A stretch of 64,000 nucleotides of DNA, taken from positions 4,776,501 through 4,840,500 of the forward strand of contig NC_088295.1 of NCBI RefSeq assembly GCF_032854445.1, given 5' to 3'. The position numbers and the translations under genes are program-made. The stretch is from Liolophura sinensis (Eukaryota > Mollusca > Polyplacophora > Chitonida > Chitonidae). Under the pieces are notes generated by a model. The model was not told the DNA's origin. It searched no databases and was given only the letters and a program-made list of their open reading frames with translations. Position 1 is the first letter of the stretch; each line of letters opens with the position of its first letter. Positions 47,431 through 58,600 of the stretch are shown in pieces.

Positions 47431-48601
47431 AAATATTGTGTGATAATGACTAAATTCATTTCATAGAGTCGTTACAAAAACTACATTAATGGAACAATAT
47501 AATGGTGCAACACAGAAAGGTAAGTAATGGGCAAGTTTAGTGGAGTAGGACTTATATAGGCCTGGTGTTTATCGAGAATGCAGGTGTTACCTATAGCATT
47601 ACCCTAACGTAGTCTAAATAGAGGATGTACATTGTGGATATTAGTGGATGTCGTATAGCACTTTCATCGCCATCATTTATATGGATTTGTGAGTAATGGT
47701 CCTGCTAGAGATTAGGCCGAAACCGTCGCTGGTATCTGGCAGAAGCGTGGGAGTCTTGTAACAGAGACTCTGAGGTTTTGCGCGCTAATTACGGGCCATG
47801 TACGCTGTACACCGAAGATGTATGATCCAACACAGCCTAATATTGTCTCAGCTCATTAATAGTCTGTTATCAATCAACAAAATTGCCTTCTCCAAGGCCG
47901 CTCGCTGATTAATTGTCCACCAGTTGGATGAAAACATATTGGCACATTATCAAGCCGATTCTCTAAGTCAGTCTTGACGTAATGTGAAATCTTGAAATGT
48001 GATATTTGAAACGTTTTTTTTGTTGTTGTTTTTTTTTTTCTTTTTTTTTTTTTTTTGGTACTTTACGAGTTTTATGTACACCCCACATAATAAACCTAAA
48101 AAGAAGATATGTGCAGACAAACCTATTAAATTTTGAACTTTTATGGCCACAAACCATGGATGATGGATCAAGTTTTACATAATGACTTTTTGACCACCTG
48201 TTGTGCCACTCGTCCTTCCATTAAGTTACAGACATATGGTATCTGTTTACGAAAACAGAGAGAGACATTGACCAATGAGGTGTTCAAATCCAACTCTAAC
48301 ATTCCGGTTTCCCGATCCTCAAGCGGAAAACGAACTGTACTGTTCGCTACCTTCTGGGAGGAAGAGCTCTGCCGGAAATGTACGAACTGCAATACGGCGG
48401 TTTCCGACGGCAAATCTCCTAACACAGAAGACTTCTGGACTAGTTCTTAGGAAAAATGGAGTCGCCCACAGCGTGGCGCTGACTTATTTATAATTTATCA
48501 ACTTGAGGTACATATTAGGATTTTGTATGGCATGCACCTGCGAGGAAATGCATACTCTTTTCAATGGTATTTGATTGATATTTACATTTTCTTCTCCTTT
48601 A
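47431..48601. other. Intergenic sequence with a poly-T tract
   Basis: No gene supported. A long T-rich tract lies at about 48013-48058. Short overlapping frames at 48130-48500 show no known domain. Confidence 0.45.
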
Positions 48602-48898
48602 AGTCAGGCAGTTTCACCGCTGAGGAGCGGTGATTTACACTGAGCACTCTTTGGGTGGTGTTTTAAATCAGGAGGTTTGTCATGCCGAGGAGGGATGATT
48701 TACACTGAGCACTCTTTGGGTGGTGCTTTAAATTAGGAGGTTTGTCATGCTGAGGAGGGATGATTTACACTGAGCACTCTTTGGGTGGTGCTTTAAATTA
48801 GGAGGTTTGTCATGCTGAGGAGCGATGATTTACACTGAGCACTCTTTGGGTGGTGTTTTAAATCAGGAAGTTTGTCATGCTGAGGAGCGGCGATTTAA
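48602..48898. repeat. 65-bp minisatellite, four and a half copies
   Basis: The marker gatttac recurs at 48632, 48697, 48762 and 48827, with gattta at 48892, an exact 65-bp step. The unit includes 'cactgagcactctttgggtg' and 'aggaggtttgtcatgctgag'. Confidence 0.95.
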
Positions 48899-50496
48899 TA
48901 TGATTTACATATGATTGCCATCCTTAGACCGTTCAAACCATCGACATCATATGACCCTGCAACTAATCGTATTAGATTACTGCACACAGAGAGATAAGTG
49001 CGGATGTTCATCCCTCGACTTGAGCAGTGGGTACCTTTAATACATTGCAATTCTGAAGATTCCATTTTTATGTGAGGTCGCTCTCTCAAATAATACATTC
49101 GATTATGATGATGAAAACAGATTTATAGGCCTTGCATTTATTTAGCAATGGATATGCAAGACTTCGTAATAAAGGAAAGTTGATGGAGTTAGAATGTGTA
49201 TGCATCACCGCGTTTATTTAGACCTATACCATAAAAACAGATTGTAGTAAACAGTAAATTTTGAACACTATAAATATTTATCGTTGCGGGACGATAGAGA
49301 TTTCGTGGAAGGTATACCCGAAACCTGAGTTATTCTTCTTCCCTTTCTGGAGGGCAATCAGTGTGGCATATCTTCTGTCAGGAAACAATAAAAACGCAAT
49401 AACAAACATGATTTTCAGCAAAGCAATATAGCATTTTTAAGTCTGAAAGAAATTCCAACAATGTGTGCATTTTGTTTAAATGAGAGAACTCACCAGAACG
49501 TCAAAATGTTCGCTCTGCATTCACATATACTGTGTTTGTGAGCTGGGAGACGCCAACAAGAAATCGGCATTCGTGTAAATATGTAAATGTCAACATTAGA
49601 TAGTACTGACCTCACTTCACCCCCACCTATCACCTGCGCACTGGCCATTTGTCCTCATTTCCCGGTTTGATTGATCTTAGCGAAGCCTTTAGGAAGTCGT
49701 TGATGGGAAGGCAGCTGCAATAGGAAATAAGCTGACATTTCCACAAAACAATGCCACCTTTCTTTAGTGCAACGATAGGTGTTCGACTTTATAAAAATGT
49801 ACTCATTCGGACCATAGTGCCTAATGCGCACACAAGTAGTACCAAGATAAAACACCTTTCACTCTTGAGAAGCGAATGAAGTACAGGCTTTTGGGGCTGT
49901 AAAGGCAGTAGTGAATTATACCCCACTGAGAAAGGCAAGCTTATCTGTTAATGATATTAGATATTGGGTAGTTCATTACCATCGGTCCAAAGGATATATG
50001 CGATGACAGCTAATCAGAGATGGGTTTTTACAGCGGCCCGATAACCCAGATACGGGAGCTTTTAACCCTCCGGGAAGGTCTAATGTCGACTAACTCCTTG
50101 TCACAGCGCTCATGAGCACGGAAAATGCCTATACATGGGCCTGAAATTATCCCTCCAAAGTAATAATATACCCTCACGATGTGCAAAATATCCAAGACGA
50201 GTAAAATAATTTAAGATGTAAAAATAAACCACAGAAAGTAGTTACATGTGTATTGAGGGTGGCGATTATCATCGTTCACATCGTTTTCCCTGGCTTCGGT
50301 CGACACCCAGACCATAGAGAGGTCACTCGTCGTAGAACAACCCTCTCGAATGTACGTGCTTCAGCACTGTGATTAGTTTGTCCATGGAAATGCATTTTGC
50401 TCTATATGCAGATATCATCTGGCGTCATCAAAACCTCGCGATGTGTTCCAATAGCCAGATTGTGTGTCCTCAAAGCGGGATAATTTCTTTACTAGT
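48899..50496. other. Intergenic, nothing recognised
   Basis: Mostly unique AT-rich sequence. No coding exon, RNA gene or array was seen. Confidence 0.5.
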
Positions 50497-50577
50497 TTAA
50501 TTCATGTTTTACATCGTACTCAAGAATATTTCATTTATTTGATCCCAACATTATGGTGGGAGGAAACCGGGCCTTTG
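50497..50577 (-). mobile_element. SINE fragment
   Basis: Reverse-oriented tail and part of the body: 'gttttacatcgtactcaaga', 'atatttcatttatttgatcc', 'attatggtgggaggaaaccg'. Confidence 0.75.
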
Positions 50578-50711
50578 CCTTTGATGACTATGCCTTTGTT
50601 GCCTTACGGGGCCTGTCCTCTGTGTCCACGTGAAGACCCTGTCTGTCCCCAATGCAACCATGTCGCTATGTACCCTAATGACTTTACTGTGTGAACTCTG
50701 TGTGCTTTTAT

Positions 50712-50959
50712 AAATTTTTTTTTTTTTGATTGGTGTTTTACGCCGTACTCAAGAATATTTCACTTATACGACGGCGGCCAGCATTATGGTGGGTGGAAAC
50801 CGGGCACAGCCCGGGGGAAACCCACGACCATCCGCAGGTTGATGACAGACCTTCCCACTTACGGCCGGAGAGGAAGCCAGCATGAGCTGGACTTGAACTC
50901 ACAGCGACCGCATTGGTGAGAGGCTCCTGGGTCATTAACCGACTGAGCCACGGAGGCCC
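50712..50959 (-). mobile_element. tRNA-derived SINE with 14-bp target-site duplication
   Basis: Intact body in reverse orientation, ending in the head 'gactgagccacggaggccc'. Perfect direct repeats 'ctgtgtgcttttat' flank it at 50698-50711 and 50960-50973. Its sequence is close to the copy at 46297-46564, so this is one of the younger insertions. Confidence 0.95.
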
Positions 50960-51160
50960 CTGTGTGCTTTTATGACCTTCCGCTACACCCTCACATATCC
51001 ATATTCTTGAAGCAGTCCTGTACCTTACTATGTGCTCTCACATAGTTTTAGCCTGCACAACTGCCTAAAGAATGTGTCCATACCCTATGTAAGTATAGCA
51101 TATTATGTGTGTCCTTGTATAAATCATGTCTGGAGACACATACCGAACACACGTATATAA

Positions 51161-52249
<1,089 letters not shown>

Positions 52250-53320
52250 CATGCTTGGTAACACGTGTGCACAATTATACCTTTAGTAGCATTCCTCCAA
52301 ACCATCAAGTTCATGCTTGGTAACACGTGCGGACACACGTGTGGACCATTCCTCCAAACCATCTATCCCATGCTTGATAACACCTGTGAACAAGCATGCC
52401 TTTTGCAGCATTCCTCCAAACCATCCAGTTCATGCTTGATAACAAGTGTGGACAATCATGTCTTTAGTACTATTCCTCCAAACCATCCATCTCATGCTTG
52501 GTAACACGTGTGGACAATCATGCCTTTAGTAGCATTCCTCCAAACCATCAAGTCCATGCATGGTAACACGTGTGGACAATCATGCCTTTAGTAGCATTCC
52601 TCCAAACCATCAAGTCCATGCATGGTAACACGTGTGGACAATCATGTCTTTAGGATTATTCCTCTAAACCATCCACTTCATGCTTGGTAAAATGTGTGGA
52701 CAATCATGTCTTTAGTACCATTCCTCCAAACCATTCATCTCATACTTGGTAACACGTGTGGACAATCATGCCTTTAGGATTATTCCTATAAACCATCCAC
52801 CCCATGCTTGATAACACGTGTGGAAAATCATGCCTTTAGGACCATTCCTCAAAACCATCCATCCCATGCTTGATAACACGTGTTGACAATCATGTCTTTA
52901 GTACCATTCCTCCAAACCACCCATTGCGCCCTTGGCATCATCAGTGTACAATCAGGTTTTTAGTAGCATTCCTCTTAGCTATCCATCTCATGCTTGGCAA
53001 CAAATGTTAACAAACATGGCAAGAATAGCATTCCTCCAAAACATCCATCTCATTCTTGGCAACACGTGTGAAGAACTGTGTCTTTAGTAGCATGCCTCCC
53101 AACCACCCATCCCATTCTTGGCAACACCAGTGTACAATCATGTCTTTAGTAGCATTCCTGCAAACCACCCATCCAATGCCTGGCAACACATTTAAATAAT
53201 AATGTCTTTAGTAGCATTCCTCCAAACCATCCATTTCATGCTTGGCAACACGTGTGGACAATCATGTCATAAGTAGCATTCCTCCAAACCATCCATCCCA
53301 TGCTCGGCAAGACGCGTGAA
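52250..53320. repeat. 62-bp minisatellite, about 17 copies
   Basis: The unit contains 'catgcttggtaacacgtgtg', 'gacaatcatgcctttagtag' and 'cattcctccaaaccatccat'. The marker catgc recurs at 52250, 52312, 52369 and 52431; one copy lost five bases. The right half is more diverged. Confidence 0.93.
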
Positions 53321-54297
53321 CAAATTGTAAACAACGTGGTCGAGAGGCACTTTTAACCTTGAAAGTGTTCAAAACTAGAAAGGAGAGAAACTGAGCGTAC
53401 CATGTACTCCAAAACTGTGTCCTGGACAAAAAAAGAGCAAAATGTCGCTATGACCTAGTAAGAATTTTTTGACAAATTTCACCAACGTTAAGAGTTAAGA
53501 AGTTCGAATACTACACATTTACGGGACTTTGTTTTATTACGTTGTATTTACATGTACCACTTTGCTGTTTAATAGTTTCATTTTTTTCAATTTTAAAATT
53601 TTCCCCAATACTTCATTGTCATCTATAGTTGCCTCATATTTGGCAAAAATTTGTTTGGTTCTTCCTTTTCTTCCTTTTGCGCATTTAGCCGTCGAGATAT
53701 TGGCATTTGATAATGGTTGACTTTTCACTAAAAAAAGAATATTTCAGCCGTCAGCATCTATGACCTTTGAAACAGAAATGTTTTCTTTTTTTAATTTCTC
53801 TTTAAGTCCATTATATCAAAAGGAAAACACCCTGTGTGCTTACAGATTAAACACCAGCGCACCACAGCGAGAAACTTCAATGGGCTGTTTGGCAACTGAG
53901 ATGCCCGTTCGGTCATGCCATTTTATGTCACCGCCTTTTATGTGTCTCCTCCAGAGTAACATAAATCCGGTTAAACTCAGCAGCAACCAAGAAAAAAGGG
54001 GGAAGTTATACAAAATGCCAACGTCATTGCTGTGCGAAAGAAATGTCTGAATAACAACGGGCATTCAGAAACAGATTAGTCATGGGGCCATGTTAGAATC
54101 AGCAAATAAGTGGCCAGGTATTCAATGAGCAGACTATTTAAAGGCGAACCTTGCCACTAGCCACTAGAAAAACTGATTCCATATCAAGGGTAAGATAGAT
54201 CACAGACTAGTCTGTTGCAACCGTTAATCTGGGTGTAACCGTGCGTTTCATCGCTTTGTGAACACTGTTCATCTAGAACGATACCTCAGATGTATGT
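53321..54297. other. Intergenic, nothing recognised
   Basis: Short frames on both strands at 53530-53730 and 53760-54060 overlap each other and show no known domain. Confidence 0.45.
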
Positions 54298-54478
54298 TTG
54301 TGCCAACGTCTGCTTGTGCAAATGTATGGATGTGCAAATGTATGCTTGTGCAGATGTATGCTTGTGCAAATGTATGCTTGTGCAGATGTATGCTTGTGCA
54401 AATGTATGCTTGTGCAGATGTATGCTTGTGCAAATGTATGCTTGTGTAAATGTATGCTTGTACAAATGTATGCTTGCT
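54298..54478. repeat. 16-bp minisatellite with alternating variants
   Basis: About 11 copies of 'tgtatgcttgtgcaaa' in which 'gcaaa' and 'gcaga' alternate through most of the array, giving a 32-bp dimer. Cys-rich + frames and His-rich minus frames are artefacts of the repeat. Confidence 0.93.
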
Positions 54479-54586
54479 TACAGCGCAGACGTGAAAATCT
54501 GTGCACACAAAATCGTTCTATACAGCATTCCTGCAAAACATCATCACATTTTGTTTAAAAAAGGGGAAGACTGAATCCAGATCATA

Positions 54587-54619
54587 TCCCTGAGGACATA
54601 ACAAATATGTCCTCAGGGA
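54587..54619. repeat. Perfect 14-bp hairpin, 5-nt loop
   Basis: 'tccctgaggacata' (54587-54600), loop acaaa, then its exact reverse complement (54606-54619). Too short for a typical animal miRNA precursor; function unknown. Confidence 0.9.
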
Positions 54620-55560
54620 CGTGTTTTTCCATCTTAAAAGAAAATGTTAAAGTTTATAGAGTTTTCTCGAAACCTTCAAAGGACCTAGACCACTTGTACA
54701 CAGATGATAAAACAGTACAAATACAGACATGGATGACATAGATGAGACACGCATGTACTTCCAGACGTGTTACTGTCATCACTTCAGACATTCATGTTTA
54801 GGGTACACTTGAGTGATGTAATCAAACTGGTGTTGGTTGCAGTCCGTAAATTTCATATACATAATAAAATATGTATAGAAATCGTTAAGATCTATTCTTA
54901 CCTTGCCACACCTTGCAAGGTAAGATATGGCTTCACGAATTAAACATATAGTTCTGTTTAACTATTAACTCTAGAATCGCAAGATATTGACATTTAAAAT
55001 TTAAGATGTTTATCTCAGTGGATATTCTGTGGATGATATCATCAGTGGGAGATCACAGTCCACTTGTAGTTTTCAATAACCTGACGAGCACCGGCATACT
55101 CTCATACCCTCTAGAGAAATATCGCCCTTCCAGCATTTATGCCAAGCGTGGGTCGTTGAAAGTTGTAGCATCAACAAAGGTCCTTATCTATTCGCACATT
55201 ACCCACATTGGTTGTCGGGTGCCTGACATGACTGTGTCCTTGTACGCACGTTGGTTGTCGGATACTTGACTTAGCTGCGTCCTTGTACGTGATGTCAGAA
55301 AATAGACTAGAGGTCCGTCAGAAAGTAGGCCTATAGTAGCTAGGCCTGTCGGTATCGAGACACAAATTGGTCTCATAACATTTCATTGTTTCATTATCCG
55401 AGTGTCAAGCTATATCAGCTCACAAACACCAGGTGACACTCAATGTTCTCCGTATTGGAGTGTAACTGCTAATATGATTGGGGCTGGATATATACCGGTA
55501 CATGTTTTTCGCCTCGTTCCAACAGGTCAGGGGAGGTAACACATTTCCCAGTTAAATTCT
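54620..55560. other. Upstream flank of RNPS1
   Basis: No coding exon or array recognised. Confidence 0.45.
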
Positions 55561-55585
55561 CCCAAGTTATCCACCCCTACTTCGT

Positions 55586-55595
55586 TCTCTTTTTC
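55586..55595 (+). promoter_or_regulatory. Possible polypyrimidine (TCT) initiator of RNPS1
   Basis: 'tctctttttc' fits the YC-TTT-YY form of the TCT initiator known from genes of the translation machinery. It lies about 55 bases upstream of the proposed first exon's end. This is pattern matching only; no transcript start is visible from DNA. Confidence 0.25.
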
Positions 55596-55599
55596 GATC

Positions 55600-55646
55600 A
55601 TTGGCATTTCCGGCGTCAGGCCTTGTCGATCACGTTGAGAAGAAAT
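55600..55646 (+). other. rnps1: Proposed RNPS1 exon 1: 5' UTR and first two bases of the start codon
   Basis: The sequence gagaagaaat|gtaagt is a strong donor. Spliced to 56831 (g|gcg aga agt) it creates ATG GCG AGA with G at -3 and G at +4. If unspliced, the same ATG is followed at once by TAA. The left limit is arbitrary. Confidence 0.6.
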
Positions 55647-58600
55647 GTAAGTTTCGTCAATGGTTGTTTTTGCTTTCAGGATTTCATTGTTATGAAGGTC
55701 TGTTTATTGCTTGTAGGATTTCATTATTTTGTAGGTATGTTTTGTAGAAATACAACCGTAGCCTATTTGTATTGTTTAAGAGCAGATTGGTTACAAATGT
55801 GAAAACTGTTCTTTGGTTTTCGCGTGGTAAGGCATTGTTACACGGGTGTGAAATTATGATGGGTCCAATTTCCGCAGCTACATGATTGAAAATCAATCTT
55901 TACCTTTTTACGTTTGTTCCATGTTTCAGGGTATGCATATGTTACGCCTAGTCTCTGACAAAAACGCCGAAAACAGAGAATAGGCCTAGCCATTAATCGA
56001 GTATTAAGCAATATTAATAATTATAAATTCATTTTAATTTTAATAATTTTTAAATTTATTGGCAACTAATACAGATTTGGGACAGTTGTGAAGTTGGGAC
56101 TAGGTTTTTTTTTTTATTCATTGAGCCCCTTCTGAGATGCTCATTCAATGTTCTTCAATAAATTGACGTCACTTTACCACAAGCTATAGTCTGAGATTGC
56201 TCTTACATTAGATTTGGCAAAAATTTTGTTCGGCCAAGGATGACACCAAATCAACGTCCGAGCAACGTCCATTTTAAAAGTTGATGCAGTAGCTGTGGCA
56301 GGCTGTCACAGCGCTGAGAAAAAAATAAATCAGGAGCACAACATCAGTCGGTTATTTCCTAGTCTGTATGGGCCTTGGTGATGCTCAGAGCGAATGGCGT
56401 TATTGTGAGCCTCGCCATATTTAACAAGGGCAGGTAACTGCTTGGGTTTTTTTAATAGAGCGCGCTCTGACATTGGCTTGGGGCGATTGTGGCCGGACAA
56501 AGTTTTGTACAAGCAAGTGCTAGCGACCTCAACTTTCAGATTGCCAAATGTGGCATTCTTGAAGGTAGTCTGTGATAGTACACTCTCCTAAGAAGGCATG
56601 GAGACAGGGGATACACTTAAAGGCCTGTTCACCAACTGATCTCTGCAAAGTAAACTACTTAGCTGCATGAAAGGATACAGAGATTGTGGCCATCATCATA
56701 TAACTGACATATTTTTGACTACATCTTAAAACACCAATCAGATTAATAAATAAATACTCTTCCAATAAAAAAGGATATGTTGGCTTTCATGTTGTATTGT
56801 AATGTTTTCTCCATGTCTCTGTTTATATAGGGCGAGAAGTCGCAGTGCCAGTAAAGAGCGAAAGAAGACCCCAGGTTCTGAGAGGGGTAGAGAAAGAAAG
56901 CGTAAGACATCTAAGAGCAGCTCAGGCAGCTCAAGGTGAGATACTGGAGTATTACAGACAATTTAAGACAAGATGCGAAAGTATTACAGACAATTTAAGA
57001 CAAGATGCTAGAGTACCACTGACAATTTAAGACAAGATAATAGAGTAGTATAGACAACTTAAGACAAGATGCTAGAGTAGTACAGACAATTTAAGACAAG
57101 ATACTAGAGTAGTACACAGGGCCTACTCCAGCCATAATCAGACACTGTCGTTCCCTCAAAGTGCCCTTTGCATCAAAAAAAAAAAAAATAAAAAAAGAAA
57201 TACACTGAATTCATTATAAGACTCGGATTATCTATTTAGTCGCTAGGCTTCAGCTAGCCATTCGCCACATAAGTTTTGGCGAATATAATTTCAGTGTGGC
57301 GAAAGCAATTGGCATCCCTTGTCCAAAGTGGTGAAAGCAATGGATGCCTTTCAACTTCAGTTGTTTAGGTTTAAAGTTCGCAAATTTACTCAAATTTAAT
57401 GTTGGATCCAGAATCAAGAAGGAATATTTGACTTCAGTGTGAAAGAGCAGTTATGAAAACAACAAAGTTTTTAAAGGGCATTTAAAATCGGAGTTGTATG
57501 TCTGCAGGCTGGTGACGAAAATTGGACCTGCGGTAATTCAGTTAGTATTCAGATTATGCGGGCCGGCAATTACTTTCAATTTACTTTCAGAAAAAAAAAC
57601 AAAAATTCCAACCGTTGGACCTGACTTAAAAAAAACAGGGTTTGTTACCAGAAACAAACAATTTTTTAGTGATGGCCTTGGGTAGCTATGACACAATGCG
57701 ATGATCAGATGCGCATGTCATCCGGGATGGCGGGGTTCTCCGCTTATCAGTAAATACAAGTTATCCTTAGACTGAATTTTCGGGCTAGGTACATGTTGTA
57801 GTGTGCACCTGAGGTGGAGGTCAACCGTAGGAACCGAGGACCTTAAAATTGTGTGAGAAGCGAAATATTCAACCATGAGGTGCACTTCCACCCTCTGCCC
57901 TTCTGATGCCAGATTAGGCCCTGAGACAAGATACGAGAGTAGCACTGACAATTTAAGACAAGATACTGGAGTAGGACAGACAATTTAGAGAAGATTCTAA
58001 ATAGTACTGACAAGTACTGACTAGTATCACACACAATTTAAGACTAGATACTAGAATAGCGCAGACAATTTAAGACAAGATACTAGAGTAGTGCTGACAA
58101 TTTAAGACAAAATACTAGAGTAGCACAAACAATTTAAGACAAGATACTAGAGTAGCACAGACAATTTAAGACAAGATACTATGTATAAGCAGTTGAAAGT
58201 TCAAGGAGAAATACATGTATTAAGAGTAGCATGTGTAGTTTGGAATGTGATGTTATAGCTTAGCATATGCGGTTAATAAGATGTTGAGTCATTGATTTGT
58301 TTTATTAGCTTTCCAGGTAATAATTTGTACTGTCTGATTTCTTTCTCGTCACTGATATTGACCTTTATTATACGAGTTTATGTGGTAAATTGCCTATTGT
58401 TGATGTTCATTTATTGATGGTTGGTGGTGTTTGTGGTTTAGTCGTTCGCGTTCCTCCAGTGGCAGTTCCAGCAGCTCTGGGAGTTCAAGTGGTTCCAGCA
58501 GCAGCAGTTCATCTCGCTCTGGCAGTTCCAGCTCCAGTCGATCATCCAGCAGTAGTCGCAGTCGAAGTGGAGCACGCCGCAAGGCCAGGTATGCAGTTCA

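Noticed and set aside
54258-54574. Cys-rich + frames (CLCKCM repeats) suggesting a metallothionein or toxin-like peptide
   Set aside because: They arise from the 16-bp array; three frames on each strand stay open, and there is no signal sequence or splice context.
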